Shown: piece by piece, positions 17,561 through 27,020 of the stretch
How positions within the stretch are numbered: the stretch's first letter is position 1
Layout: every line of letters begins with the position of its first letter
Assembly: GCF_017826695.1 (NCBI RefSeq)
Contig: NZ_JAFFZW010000003.1
Coordinates: forward strand, 248,001-312,000
Source of the DNA: Pseudomonas alliivorans
GTDB taxonomy: Bacteria; Pseudomonadota; Gammaproteobacteria; Pseudomonadales; Pseudomonadaceae
Direction: 5' to 3'
Length of the DNA stretch: 64,000 nucleotides
Program-made: the position numbers and the translations under genes
Notes under the pieces: generated by a model
The model's input: only the letters and a program-made list of their open reading frames with translations
Told to the model about the DNA's origin: nothing
The model's database searches: none

Positions 17561-18744
17561 GCCGTTTCAACATAGCCATCGTCGGTGGTGGACTGGTCGG
17601 CGCGAGCCTTGCGCTTGCGTTGCAGGCAGGTGCCAAGGCGCGTGGCTGGAAAATCGTTCTGATCGAGCCGTTCGCGCCGGGCGAAACTTATCAGCCCAGC
17701 TACGATGCGCGCTCTTCAGCATTGTCGTTTGGCGCGCGTCGGATTTACGAGCGGCTGGGCGTCTGGCAACAGATCTCGCGCCGGGCCGAGCCGATTCTGC
17801 AGATTCAGGTGTCCGACCGCGGTCGCTTCGGCGCGACGCGTCTTTCGGCCATCGAGGAAGGCGTGCCGGCGCTCGGTTACGTGGTTGAGAACGCCTGGCT
17901 GGGGCAGTGCCTGTGGGCCGGGCTGGATCGTGACGTCGTCAGTTGGCGCGTGCCCGCCGAGGTGCGCAGCATGCAGCCGCTGGCGGACGGGTATCGCCTG
18001 ACGCTGGCCGACGAAACCGAACTGGAGTGCGATCTTGCGGTGCTGGCCGACGGCGGCCGCTCCAGTCTGCGCGAGCAATTGGGCATCGGTGTTCGGCAGA
18101 CGCCTTACGACCAGAGCGCATTGATCGCCAACATCACGCCGAGCGAGGCCCATTGCGGCCAGGCGTTCGAACGCTTTACCGATGATGGGCCGATGGCCCT
18201 GCTGCCGTTGCCGGACAACCGCTGCGCGTTGGTCTGGACGCGTCGTGGTAATGACACCCAGCGCCTTGCCGAGCTGGACGACCGCCGTTTTCTTGAGGAG
18301 CTGCAAGGTGTGTTCGGCTATCGCCTTGGCACCTTGCGTCAGGTCGGCGCGCGTCATGTCTATCCGCTGGCGCTGGTTGAAGCCGAAGAGCAGGTGCGCT
18401 CACATCTTGTGATTCTCGGCAACGCTGCGCACAGCCTGCATCCGATTGCCGGGCAGGGCTTCAATCTGTCGCTGCGCGATGCTGATGCCCTCGCCGAAAC
18501 ATTGCTCGACAGCGACGCGGCGCTGGGCGATCTGACGACGCTGCAGGTTTATCGCGAACGTCAGCGGGCCGATCAGCAATTGACCGTGGGGTTCTCCGAC
18601 AAGGTGACACGCCTGTTCGGCAGCACGCAGTCGGCGGTGACCACAGGACGCAATCTCGGTTTGCTGGGGCTGGATCTGCTGCCCACTGCCAAGCGCTGGT
18701 TTGCCCGTCAGGCAATGGGGCTGGGGACACGAACCGATGTCTGA
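17557..18744 (+). CDS. ubiH: 2-octaprenyl-6-methoxyphenol hydroxylase UbiH
   Basis: This 395-residue FAD monooxygenase acts in ubiquinone synthesis. It shows the dinucleotide motif IAIVGGGLVGASLALAL (7-23), the DG motif CDLAVLADGGRSSLRE, and the second FAD motif as LGNAAHSLHPIAGQGFNLSLRD (GNAAH replaces the more common GDAAH). It is coupled to pepP by a 4-base overlap and overlaps the next hydroxylase gene by eight bases, so the two are co-expressed. Which ring position each paralog hydroxylates is assigned by family resemblance. Confidence 0.92.
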   Translation: MSRFNIAIVGGGLVGASLALALQAGAKARGWKIVLIEPFAPGETYQPSYDARSSALSFGARRIYERLGVWQQISRRAEPILQIQVSDRGRFGATRLSAIEEGVPALGYVVENAWLGQCLWAGLDRDVVSWRVPAEVRSMQPLADGYRLTLADETELECDLAVLADGGRSSLREQLGIGVRQTPYDQSALIANITPSEAHCGQAFERFTDDGPMALLPLPDNRCALVWTRRGNDTQRLAELDDRRFLEELQGVFGYRLGTLRQVGARHVYPLALVEAEEQVRSHLVILGNAAHSLHPIAGQGFNLSLRDADALAETLLDSDAALGDLTTLQVYRERQRADQQLTVGFSDKVTRLFGSTQSAVTTGRNLGLLGLDLLPTAKRWFARQAMGLGTRTDV

Positions 18745-20014
18745 ATCAGGCACTTTCAACACGGCTGCGGCCGCAAGCGGGAACGGTTTGAACATGGAAA
18801 CGCGTGCAGATGTGCTGATCGTCGGTGCCGGCATGGTCGGCAGCGCCCTTGCGCTGGCTCTGCAGGGCAGCGGCCTGGAGGTCATCGTGGTCGATGGCGG
18901 AGCGTTGAGCGTCAAGCCGTTTGATGTGGCCTGCGCGTTCGAACCGCGTGTCAGCGCCCTGTCAGCGGCCAGCCAGCGGATTCTGCAGCGCCTCGATGTG
19001 TGGGAAGGCATTGCCGGGCGGCGCGTCAGCCCTTACAGCCACATGCATGTGTGGGACGGCAGCGGCACCGGGCATATTCACTTCTCCGCCTCCAGCGTAC
19101 ATGCCGATGTGCTCGGTCATATCGTCGAAAACCGGGTGGTCCAGGATGCGCTGCTCGACCGCCTGCATGACAGTGACATCGGTTTGTTGGCCAACGCGCG
19201 GCTGGAGCAGATGCGCTATTCAGGCGATGACTGGCTGCTGACCCTGTCTGACGGCCGCAAGCTTCGCGCGCCGCTGGTAGTGGCTGCCGATGGCGCAAAC
19301 TCTGCGGTGCGCCGTCTGACCGCTACGCCGACCCGCGAATGGGATTACCTGCACAACGCGATCGTGACCAGTGTGCGCACGGCCGAACCGAACAGGAAAA
19401 CCGCCTGGCAGCGTTTCACTGACGAGGGGCCGCTGGCCTTTCTGCCGCTTGATCGCGACGGCGAGCATTGGAGCTCGATTGTCTGGTCGGTGACGCCTGC
19501 CGAGTCCGGGCGGCTGATGGCGGTGGACGATGACGTCTTCTGCAAAGAGCTTGAGCAGGCGTTTGAAGGGCGTTTGGGGCAGGTGCTGGTCGTCGATGCG
19601 CGCTTGTGCGTACCGCTGCGTCAGCGTCACGCCAAGCGCTACGTTGCCAAGGGGCTGGCGCTGATCGGCGATGCGGCGCACACCATTCACCCGCTGGCCG
19701 GGCAGGGTGTGAACCTCGGGTTTCTCGATGCCGCCGTGCTGGCCGAAGTGCTGACTCATGCAGCGGCACGTGGCGAGTTGCTGTCGGACGTGCGCGTGCT
19801 GGGTCGCTACGAGCGTCGTCGTATGCCGCACAACCTCGCGCTGATGGCGGCGATGGAAGGTTTTGAACGTCTGTTTCAGGCCGATCCATTACCGCTGCGC
19901 TGGCTGCGTAACACCGGCCTCAAGGTGGTCAACAAGCTGCCGGAAGCCAAGGCGCTGTTCGTTCGCGAGGCACTGGGGTTGTCGGGAGACCTGCCGGAAC
20001 TGGCGAGGTTGTAG
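18737..20014 (+). CDS. ubiI: FAD-dependent ubiquinone-biosynthesis hydroxylase UbiI/VisC-like
   Basis: The product has 425 residues from the ATG at 18737, which overlaps the end of ubiH; a second candidate start at 18794 (METRAD) would remove 19 poorly conserved residues. Motifs are DVLIVGAGMVGSALALAL, LVVAADGANSAVRRL and LIGDAAHTIHPLAGQGVNLGF. It is a paralog of UbiH in the aromatic-ring hydroxylase family. In P. aeruginosa the equivalent gene is regarded as UbiI (C5 hydroxylation). Pairing of ubiH and ubiI downstream of pepP is conserved. Confidence 0.88.
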   Translation: MSESGTFNTAAAASGNGLNMETRADVLIVGAGMVGSALALALQGSGLEVIVVDGGALSVKPFDVACAFEPRVSALSAASQRILQRLDVWEGIAGRRVSPYSHMHVWDGSGTGHIHFSASSVHADVLGHIVENRVVQDALLDRLHDSDIGLLANARLEQMRYSGDDWLLTLSDGRKLRAPLVVAADGANSAVRRLTATPTREWDYLHNAIVTSVRTAEPNRKTAWQRFTDEGPLAFLPLDRDGEHWSSIVWSVTPAESGRLMAVDDDVFCKELEQAFEGRLGQVLVVDARLCVPLRQRHAKRYVAKGLALIGDAAHTIHPLAGQGVNLGFLDAAVLAEVLTHAAARGELLSDVRVLGRYERRRMPHNLALMAAMEGFERLFQADPLPLRWLRNTGLKVVNKLPEAKALFVREALGLSGDLPELARL

Positions 20015-20128
20015 GGTCTCGGCCTATCGTTTCCACGCTCACGCGGAGTAATGTGCACGATCGGTTTTCTGGGCCCTCTTTTCTGCAACATCCAGTAACG
20101 CCTCCAGCGCCTCTTCGATTGAGATAGC

Positions 20129-20149
20129 AAATGGGATTCACTACCATTT
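20129..20149. promoter_or_regulatory. Inverted repeat upstream of the iron-type binding protein gene, possible Fur-like operator
   Basis: AAATGG and CCATTT flank the spacer GATTCACTA in the short region before the binding-protein start at 20179. Against the 19-base Fur consensus, the best window (20127-20145) matches at 11 positions. The transporter's probable iron substrate makes a Fur site plausible, but the match is modest. Confidence 0.3.
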
Positions 20150-20178
20150 CGCCTCATTTGCAAACGCGAGATACCTTC

Positions 20179-21180
20179 ATGCAGGCAAGCAAGCGTCTTC
20201 TGGCTGCTTTGACACTGACCCTGCTGGGCGGCACCGCTCAGGCAGCCGACGAAGTGGTGGTGTATTCCTCCCGGATCGATGAGCTGATCAAGCCGGTGTT
20301 CGACGCATACACAGCCAAAACCGGCGTGAAGATCAAATTCATCACCGACAAGGAAGCGCCGCTGATGCAGCGCATCAAGGCCGAGGGTGAGAACGCGACC
20401 GCCGACCTGCTGCTGACCGTCGATGCAGGCAACCTCTGGCAGGCCGAGCAGATGGGCATCCTCCAGCCGTTCACCTCGCCGGTCATCGAAGCCAACATTC
20501 CACCGCAATATCGCTCGTCCACCCATGGATGGACGGGTTTGAGTTTGCGGGCGCGGACCATCGCCTACTCGACTGACCGTGTGAAGCCTGCTGAACTGAC
20601 GACATACGAAGCCCTCGCCGACAAGAACTGGGAAGGCCGTCTGTGTCTGCGCACTGCCAAAAAGGTCTACAACCAGTCGCTGACTGCCACGCTGATCGAG
20701 ACGCACGGTGCCGAGGCGTCCGAGAAAATTCTCAAAGGCTGGGTCAATAATCTCTCTACCGACGTGTTCTCCGACGACATCGCCGTGCTTGAAGCCATCA
20801 ACGCCGGGCAGTGCGACGTGGGGATCGTCAACACCTACTACTACGGCCGCCTGCACAAGCAGAACCCGGATCTGGCGGTAAAGCTGTTCTGGCCGAACCA
20901 GGCCGACCGTGGCGTGCATGTCAATCTGTCGGGTATTGGTCTGACCAGATACGCACCGCACCCGGACGCCGCCAAGGCGCTGGTTGAATGGATGACCGGC
21001 CCCGAGGCGCAGAAGATCTTCTCCAGCGTCAACCAGGAATTTCCGGCCAACCCTGAAGTGGCTCCATCCGAAGAAGTGGCGAGCTGGGGCGAGTTCAAGG
21101 CCGATACCATTCCGGTCGAAGTGGCAGGCAAGCGTCAGGCGGAAGCCATTCGCATGATGGATCGCGCGGGCTGGAATTGA
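20179..21180 (+). CDS. Iron(III)-type ABC transporter, periplasmic binding protein
   Basis: This 333-residue family 1 solute-binding protein of the FbpA/FutA/SfuA group has a signal peptide ([20 protein letters not shown], cleavage after AQA). Mature motifs are [41 protein letters not shown], and the paired tyrosines in [12 protein letters not shown] that coordinate ferric iron in this family. It is the first gene of a two-gene operon with the permease at 21322. Homology begins at the ATG at 20179; a longer frame from 20131 overlaps the inverted repeat. Ferric iron is the likely ligand. Confidence 0.92.
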   Translation: MQASKRLLAALTLTLLGGTAQAADEVVVYSSRIDELIKPVFDAYTAKTGVKIKFITDKEAPLMQRIKAEGENATADLLLTVDAGNLWQAEQMGILQPFTSPVIEANIPPQYRSSTHGWTGLSLRARTIAYSTDRVKPAELTTYEALADKNWEGRLCLRTAKKVYNQSLTATLIETHGAEASEKILKGWVNNLSTDVFSDDIAVLEAINAGQCDVGIVNTYYYGRLHKQNPDLAVKLFWPNQADRGVHVNLSGIGLTRYAPHPDAAKALVEWMTGPEAQKIFSSVNQEFPANPEVAPSEEVASWGEFKADTIPVEVAGKRQAEAIRMMDRAGWN

Positions 21181-21194
21181 TTTAATACGCGGCA

Positions 21195-21274
21195 GCGCAG
21201 AGGTTCCCATGCTCTGCGCGCAGTAACGCCGCTCAGGACGCTCCGCGTCCGCTCTCGAATGTGACGCGGAGCGT
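21195..21274. repeat. Two adjacent hairpin repeats between binding-protein and permease genes
   Basis: GCGCAGAG/CTCTGCGC forms one stem (21195-21219). GACGCTCCGCGTC and GACGCGGAGCGT form a second 12-bp stem (21237-21249 with 21263-21274), followed by gggcacgatc. The core resembles elements at 20029-20066 and 27991-28013 (CCACGC / GCGTGGGAACGAT), so it looks like a dispersed repeat family. Placed inside an operon, such stems often stabilise upstream mRNA or attenuate downstream expression. Confidence 0.65.
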
Positions 21275-21321
21275 GGGCACGATCACAAGATCACGATTCC
21301 TTTACCGACTTCGAGAACCTC

Positions 21322-22938
21322 TTGGCCCATCCTGCCCAACGCCGTTGGTATCCACTGGTCTTTGCCATCGCCGCGCTGGTGCTTTTGCCGCTGAGCGTGT
21401 TGCTGCTGTCCTGGCAAAGCATCGATCAGCAGATCTGGTCGCACCTGCTCGACACCCAGATGACGCGCCTGCTGGGGAACACGTTGATTCTGGTGGTCGG
21501 CGTCGGTGTGGGCGTCACGCTGCTGGGTGTGAGCCTGGCGTGGCTGACCAGTCTGTGTGAGTTTCCCGGACGGCGTTGGCTGGACTGGGCACTGATGCTG
21601 CCTTTTGCGATTCCGGCCTACGTACTTGCATTTGTCTTTGTCGGTCTGCTGGATTTTTCCGGCCCGGTGCAAACGCTGATGCGCGAATGGTTTGGCAGCG
21701 GCCTTCGACTTCCCCGGGTGCGCTCCACGGGCGGGGTGATCATCGTTCTGGTGCTTGTGTTCTACCCCTACGTTTACCTGCTGGCACGCACCGCATTTCT
21801 GGCTCAGGGCAAAGGCCTGATGGAAGCGGCCCGTGTGCTTGGACAATCGCCGTTGCAGGCTTTCTGGCGCGTGGCCTTGCCGATGGCACGCCCGGCCATC
21901 GGTGCGGGCGTGGCGCTCGCGCTGATGGAGACGCTGGCGGATTTCGGTGCCGTGTCCGTGTTCAATTTCGACACCTTCACCACTGCCATTTACAAGACCT
22001 GGTACGGGTTCTTCAGCCTCTCCAGCGCGGCGCAACTGGCCAGTCTGTTGCTGTTGGCGGTGCTGATTCTGCTTTACGGCGAACGTCGTGCCAGAGGCGC
22101 GAGCCGCGCGACCAACGAGCGGCCGCGAGGCAAGGCGCTTTATCACCTGCGGGGCCTCAAGGCCGTGGCTGCGACCCTCTGGTGCGGGCTGGTGTTTCTC
22201 TGTGCGTTTGTCGTGCCTGTGCTGCAACTGGTGGTCTGGGTCTGGCAGCGGGGTCGCTTCGATCTGGATGAGCGTTACACCGGCTTGATTCTGCACACCC
22301 TGTACCTGGGCGGCATGGCTGCGTTGATTACCGTCAGCGCCGCGCTGGTGCTGGCTTTCGCACGGCGCATGGCGCCCACACCTGCGATCCGTTCGGGCGT
22401 GAGCCTGGCCAACCTCGGCTACGCGTTGCCGGGGTCGGTACTGGCAGTGTCAATCATGCTGGCGTTCAGTTACCTGGACCGGGAACTGGTCATCCCCTTG
22501 TCGGGCTGGCTCGGCGGAGCGGGTAAGCCACTGCTGCTGGGCAGCCTGTCCGCCTTGTTGCTGGCGTATCTGGTGCGTTTCATCGCTGTGGCGTTCGGTC
22601 CGCTGGAAAACAGTCTCTCGCGTATCCGTCCTTCGCTGCCTGAAGCAGCACGCAGTCTGGGCGTCAGCGGACCGAAGTTGTTTCTCGACGTGTATCTGCC
22701 GTTGCTGGTTCCCGGCGCCTTGAGTGCCGCGTTACTGGTGTTTGTCGACGTGCTCAAGGAAATGCCGGCAACCCTTCTGATGCGCCCATTTGGCTGGGAC
22801 ACGCTGGCCGTGCGCGTTTTCGAAATGACCAGTGAAGGCGAGTGGGCGCGAGCTGCATTGCCTGCCCTGACGCTGGTGCTGGTGGGGCTGTTGCCCGTCA
22901 TCGGGCTGATTCGCCGCTCTGCCCGACAGATTAGCTAG
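21322..22938 (+). CDS. Iron(III)-type ABC transporter permease (two-domain)
   Basis: The product has 538 residues with two tandem permease domains, each with the ABC coupling loop: EAARVLGQSPLQAFWRVALP in the first half and EAARSLGVSGPKLFLDVYLP in the second. About twelve hydrophobic segments are evident. This is the FbpB/SfuB layout. The start appears to be TTG at 21322 with only a weak GAGAA upstream, so the first residues are uncertain. No ATPase gene follows (gcvT is next), so the nucleotide-binding subunit must come from elsewhere. The 141-base gap after the binding-protein gene contains two hairpins. Confidence 0.92.
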   Translation: MAHPAQRRWYPLVFAIAALVLLPLSVLLLSWQSIDQQIWSHLLDTQMTRLLGNTLILVVGVGVGVTLLGVSLAWLTSLCEFPGRRWLDWALMLPFAIPAYVLAFVFVGLLDFSGPVQTLMREWFGSGLRLPRVRSTGGVIIVLVLVFYPYVYLLARTAFLAQGKGLMEAARVLGQSPLQAFWRVALPMARPAIGAGVALALMETLADFGAVSVFNFDTFTTAIYKTWYGFFSLSSAAQLASLLLLAVLILLYGERRARGASRATNERPRGKALYHLRGLKAVAATLWCGLVFLCAFVVPVLQLVVWVWQRGRFDLDERYTGLILHTLYLGGMAALITVSAALVLAFARRMAPTPAIRSGVSLANLGYALPGSVLAVSIMLAFSYLDRELVIPLSGWLGGAGKPLLLGSLSALLLAYLVRFIAVAFGPLENSLSRIRPSLPEAARSLGVSGPKLFLDVYLPLLVPGALSAALLVFVDVLKEMPATLLMRPFGWDTLAVRVFEMTSEGEWARAALPALTLVLVGLLPVIGLIRRSARQIS

Positions 22939-23092
22939 GTGCGGGGCCACCACCTTGCGGCTACAATGCGCCGCAATTGGTGCGGTCTGTCAGACAATTC
23001 GACACGCTTTATTGGTCACAAACCCCGACTCAGCGGGGGGCTTGCCGTGATGTGTCTGCCCGCACCTTCGCCACGCCCGGAAGGAGAAACCC

Positions 23093-24175
23093 ATGGGACA
23101 GCGTACCCCACTCTTTGACCTGCACCTCGCGCTCGGCGCGAAGATGGTCGATTTTGGTGGCTGGGACATGCCGTTGCATTACGGATCGCAGGTCGAGGAG
23201 CACCATCAGGTGCGTCGCGACTGTGGGGTCTTCGATGTCTCGCACATGAACGTGATCGATGTGGTCGGCAGTCAGGCCAAGGCCTGGCTGCGTTACCTGC
23301 TGGCCAATGACGTCGACAGGCTCAAAACGCCTGGTCGCGCGCTATACAGCGCCATGCTCGACAGTCAGGGCGGCATCATCGACGACATGATCGTCTACCT
23401 CACGACCAGTGGCTATCGACTGGTCGTCAATGCGGCGACCGGTGCCAAGGACTTCGCCTGGATGCAGTCCCGGATGGAAGGGTTCGACGTACAACTGGTC
23501 GAGCGCAGCGAGATGGCCATGCTGGCGATTCAGGGGCCGCAGGCCCGAAACAGAATCGCCGAGCTGGTGTCCAGTGCCCGTGCCGATCTGATTCGCCAGC
23601 TCAAACCTTTCGAAGGTCATGACAACGCCGACTGGTTCATCGCCCGCACCGGTTACACCGGCGAAGACGGTCTGGAAATCATGTTGCCGGCCGAACAGGC
23701 TCCCGGCTTCTTCAATGATCTGGTCGGTGCCGGTATTTCCCCGATTGGCCTTGGCGCGCGCGATACCCTTCGCCTTGAGGCCGGCATGAACCTGTATGGT
23801 CAGGACATCGACGAACATGCTTCGCCGCTGGTGTCGAACATGGCCTGGAGCATTGCGTGGGAGCCGGCCGATCGTGATTTCATCGGACGTCGGGCACTCG
23901 AGGCCGAACGAGCCGAGGGCATCGCCTTCAAGCTGGTCGGGCTGGTGCTTGAAGAACGCGGTGTATTGCGCGCCCGGCAAGTGGTACGCATCGCAGAAAT
24001 TGGCGAAGGTGAGATCACCAGTGGTAGTTTCTCTCCTACGCTGAGCAAGTCGATTGCTCTGGCACGCGTTCCGATGGCCACCGCTGACCGCGCCGAGGTT
24101 GAAATCCGCGGCAAGTGGTACCCGGTGAGGGTCGTGCAACCAGCGTTTGTGCGTCATGGCAAAGCCCTGATCTAA
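23093..24175 (+). CDS. gcvT: Glycine cleavage system aminomethyltransferase (T protein)
   Basis: This 360-residue protein transfers the methylene group from aminomethyl-H protein to tetrahydrofolate and releases ammonia. Motifs are [20 protein letters not shown] at the start, [12 protein letters not shown], and the folate-site aspartate in the [13 protein letters not shown] segment. A strong ribosome-binding site (GGAAGGAGA) precedes the ATG. gcvH follows 47 bases downstream, but gcvP does not follow gcvH. Confidence 0.95.
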   Translation: MGQRTPLFDLHLALGAKMVDFGGWDMPLHYGSQVEEHHQVRRDCGVFDVSHMNVIDVVGSQAKAWLRYLLANDVDRLKTPGRALYSAMLDSQGGIIDDMIVYLTTSGYRLVVNAATGAKDFAWMQSRMEGFDVQLVERSEMAMLAIQGPQARNRIAELVSSARADLIRQLKPFEGHDNADWFIARTGYTGEDGLEIMLPAEQAPGFFNDLVGAGISPIGLGARDTLRLEAGMNLYGQDIDEHASPLVSNMAWSIAWEPADRDFIGRRALEAERAEGIAFKLVGLVLEERGVLRARQVVRIAEIGEGEITSGSFSPTLSKSIALARVPMATADRAEVEIRGKWYPVRVVQPAFVRHGKALI

Positions 24176-24222
24176 CCTAATCTGGCGGGTTTTCCGCTGA
24201 CCCCGATGTTGAGGATGACTAA

Positions 24223-24609
24223 ATGAGCAATATTCCCGCCGAACTGCGTTTCGCCGAAAGCCATGAATGGGCGCGTCTGGAAGCTGATGGCACTGTAACG
24301 GTCGGTATCTCGGATCACGCACAGGACGCGTTGGGCGATGTCGTTTTCGTCGAGCTGCCGGAAATCGGCAAAACCTTCGCGGCTGGTGATGCTGCAAGCG
24401 TTGTCGAGTCGGTCAAGGCCGCTTCGGACATTTACGCGCCGGTTGCTGGCAAAGTGATTGCTGTCAATGATGGGCTGAAAGATGCGCCTGAAGGCCTCAA
24501 CAGCGAGCCTTACGGCGCGTGGATTTTCAAGCTCGAGCCGGTCGACGCGACAGGCGATCTGGCCAAGCTGCTGGATGCTGCGGGTTACAAAAGCGCGATT
24601 GGCGAGTAA
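24223..24609 (+). CDS. gcvH: Glycine cleavage system H protein
   Basis: This 128-residue lipoyl carrier shuttles the aminomethyl group between P and T proteins. The lipoylated lysine is K65 in [15 protein letters not shown]. Length and the N-terminal [12 protein letters not shown] are typical. It ends the gcvTH operon, since a perfect palindromic terminator follows within ten bases. Confidence 0.97.
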   Translation: MSNIPAELRFAESHEWARLEADGTVTVGISDHAQDALGDVVFVELPEIGKTFAAGDAASVVESVKAASDIYAPVAGKVIAVNDGLKDAPEGLNSEPYGAWIFKLEPVDATGDLAKLLDAAGYKSAIGE

Positions 24610-24618
24610 ACGCCGGAC

Positions 24619-24652
24619 AAAAAAATGCCGCTCGATCGAGCGGCATTTTTTT
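24619..24652. terminator. Bidirectional terminator between gcvH and the DUF2388 gene
   Basis: AATGCCGCTCGATCGAGCGGCATT is preceded by A residues and followed by seven T residues: a perfect 12-base inverted repeat shared by the convergent genes on both sides. Confidence 0.93.
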
Positions 24653-24662
24653 ATCACGGCAA

Positions 24663-24983
24663 TTACTGGTTTTCGGCAACCAGGTTCTTGTCCAGAATTG
24701 CGTTGGCCAGTTCCATGTCGGTAGCTTTCAGGCCTGGGTTGTCCTGACGAACCTGCTGGATGGCAGCTTCGAGGAACGGGCCACGGATACCGCCGTCGCT
24801 GGCAACGAAGCTGCCTGCGTCGTCCTGAGCGGCAACGATCAGTTTGTGATCCTTGAAGGTCAGGTAAGTCGAGCCAGTGGTGGCACCCGAGGAAATCACG
24901 TTACGCCAAAAGGTGTCAGCCATCGCTGAACCCATCGGGATGGAAAGCAAGGCAACGGTGGCGACAGCAAACTTGAGACGCAT
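24663..24983 (-). CDS. DUF2388-type small exported protein, unknown function
   Basis: This 106-residue protein has a Sec signal (MRLKFAVATVALLSIPMGS, cleavage after AMA). The mature part, with DTFWRNVISSGATTGSTYLT, VAAQDDAGSFVASDGG and RGPFLEAAIQQVRQ, fits the Pseudomonas-restricted DUF2388 family, often present as several paralogs. GGAG precedes the ATG at 24983, favouring it over an in-frame start five codons upstream. The protein is periplasmic by signal; its function is unknown. Confidence 0.85.
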   Translation of the reverse strand: MRLKFAVATVALLSIPMGSAMADTFWRNVISSGATTGSTYLTFKDHKLIVAAQDDAGSFVASDGGIRGPFLEAAIQQVRQDNPGLKATDMELANAILDKNLVAENQ

Positions 24984-25125
24984 GGTGAGGTACTCCAACT
25001 GTGGTTGTTCTGACGGGTTGGATAGCCAAAGCCACGTACTAGTTCAATCAATGTGTACCAGCCTGTTCATTTTAGCTGCCGCGTGGCCCTGGCAGTTCGG
25101 CCTCAGGCGTTATGGCTTCACGCTT

Positions 25126-26910
25126 TCAGCGCTGTTCGCTTTGCGGTGTCACGCGCAGCACCTCTTCAATGGTAGTCAATCCGGCAGACACTTTCTGGGC
25201 ACCGGACAGACGCAGGCTGCGTGTTCCTTCCTTGAAGGCCTGTCTGCGCATGGCGGTGAGGTCCAGATCCGCGCTGATCAGCGACTTGACCGCGTCTGAC
25301 ATCAGCATGATCTCGTACACCCCGGCGCGGCCTCTGTAGCCGGTTTCGCGGCATTCCACGCAACCCACGGCCTGATGCGCGCCGGAGGGCACCGGCGCTT
25401 GCCAAGGGCGTGTCAGGGTCTGCCAGTCGGTTTCGTTCAGGTTGATGGGGGCCTTGCAGTGCGGGCACAGCGTGCGCACCAGACGCTGGGCCATGACCCC
25501 CAGGATCGTGGCCTTGAGCAGGTAATGCGGCACGCCGAGTTCCAGCATCCGGCTGATGGCGCTGGGCGCGTCATTGGTGTGCAGGGTCGATAGCACCAAG
25601 TGGCCGGTCAGCGCCGCCTGAATCGCCATTTCAGCCGTTTCCAGGTCGCGGATCTCGCCGATCATGATGATATCCGGGTCCTGCCTCATCAGCGCGCGCA
25701 CGCCGCTGGCAAATGTCAGGTCGATGTTGTGCTGCACCTGCATCTGGTTGAAGGCAGGCTCGACCATCTCGATCGGGTCTTCGATGGTGCAGAGGTTGAC
25801 CTCCGAGGTCGCCAGTTTCTTGAGCGTGGTGTACAGCGTCGTGGTCTTGCCGGAGCCGGTCGGCCCGGTCACCAGAATGATGCCGTTCGGCTGGCGGGTC
25901 ATTTCCTGCCAGCGCCGCAGGTCATCGCTGGAGAAACCCAACTGGTCGAAATCCTTGAGCAGCACCTCGGGGTCGAAAATCCGCATCACCATCTTTTCGC
26001 CGAACGCCGTGGGCAGCGTCGACAGACGCAATTCCACTTCGCCGCCTTCCGGTGTCGTGGTCTTCACCCGACCATCCTGCGGCTTGCGCTTTTCAGCAAC
26101 GTTCATGCGTCCCAGGCTTTTCAGGCGGCTGACTATCGCCATGACCACTTGCGGCGGAAACTGGTAGACGTTGTGCAGCACGCCATCGATGCGAAAGCGC
26201 ACCGTGCCTTGTTCGCGCCGGGGTTCGATATGGATATCGCTGGCGCGCTGCTGGAACGCGTACTGGAACAGCCAGTCGACGATGTTGACGATGTGCGCGT
26301 CGTTGGCATCGGGCTCCTGATCGCTGGCACCAAGCTTGAGCAACTGTTCGAAATTGCCCATGTTGCTGACTTTCTGTTCGGTAGCGCTGGCGCCACTGAC
26401 CGATTTTGCCAGCCTGAAGAACTCCACTCCGACACGCTGGATGTCTACCGGGTTGGCGACAACGCGTTTGATCGGCAGCTTCAGCACATGCTCCAGATCG
26501 GCTTCCCAGGCGCGTACGTAAGGTTGTGAGCTGGCGATGGTGACCGATTCGCGGTCAACGGCCACAGCCAGAATCTTGTGGCGCTGCGCGAAGGCGTAGG
26601 ACATCAGCGGCGTGACCGCTGCGACGTTGATCTTCAGCGGGTCGATGCGCATGTAGGGCTGACCACAGGCGTTGGCCAGCCAGGCGGTCAACGTTTCGAG
26701 GTCGAGCTTCTTGCCGGGACGTTTCAGGTCATCGAACTGCTGGCTGGCCAGAAAGGCGAGCGGGTGCAGTTGGATGTTCGCGGCGCTGCGCCGTTGGGTG
26801 ACCGCAGTTTCTGCGTCGTCCTGACTGAGCAGGCCTTGAGCGACCAGGTCACGGAGTACATCGTTCAGATCGAGCCAGCGATCCTGTGAAGACGGGGCCA
26901 GGGATGCCAT
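25126..26910 (-). CDS. GspE/PilB-family type II secretion or pilus ATPase (orphan)
   Basis: The product has 594 residues. A divergent N-terminal domain is followed by DIHIEPRREQGTVRFRIDG, Walker A GPTGSGKTTTLY, the Asp box CTIEDPIEMV, Walker B DPDIIMIGEIRD and the His box LSTLHTND. A four-cysteine zinc motif, CPHC with CVEC about 35 residues later, is present, as in GspE and PilB. No pseudopilin, secretin or inner-membrane platform gene lies nearby, so its partner machine is elsewhere or absent. AAGGAG precedes the ATG. An orphan gene of this type sits at the same place in P. aeruginosa. Confidence 0.9.
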   Translation of the reverse strand: MASLAPSSQDRWLDLNDVLRDLVAQGLLSQDDAETAVTQRRSAANIQLHPLAFLASQQFDDLKRPGKKLDLETLTAWLANACGQPYMRIDPLKINVAAVTPLMSYAFAQRHKILAVAVDRESVTIASSQPYVRAWEADLEHVLKLPIKRVVANPVDIQRVGVEFFRLAKSVSGASATEQKVSNMGNFEQLLKLGASDQEPDANDAHIVNIVDWLFQYAFQQRASDIHIEPRREQGTVRFRIDGVLHNVYQFPPQVVMAIVSRLKSLGRMNVAEKRKPQDGRVKTTTPEGGEVELRLSTLPTAFGEKMVMRIFDPEVLLKDFDQLGFSSDDLRRWQEMTRQPNGIILVTGPTGSGKTTTLYTTLKKLATSEVNLCTIEDPIEMVEPAFNQMQVQHNIDLTFASGVRALMRQDPDIIMIGEIRDLETAEMAIQAALTGHLVLSTLHTNDAPSAISRMLELGVPHYLLKATILGVMAQRLVRTLCPHCKAPINLNETDWQTLTRPWQAPVPSGAHQAVGCVECRETGYRGRAGVYEIMLMSDAVKSLISADLDLTAMRRQAFKEGTRSLRLSGAQKVSAGLTTIEEVLRVTPQSEQR

Positions 26911-27020
26911 GCACGCTCCTTGAGGCAGTTCATCATCGGAAGATGAACAAGACTAGCTGCCAAGCGTGCCAGTGTTGGGCCTTCTATGCGACCGGGAATT
27001 TCCAAAAAGCCTTCGGGGAT

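Noticed and set aside
22939..23092. Glycine riboswitch before gcvT
   Set aside because: The leader is GC-rich with a small hairpin but shows none of the tandem conserved glycine-aptamer segments.
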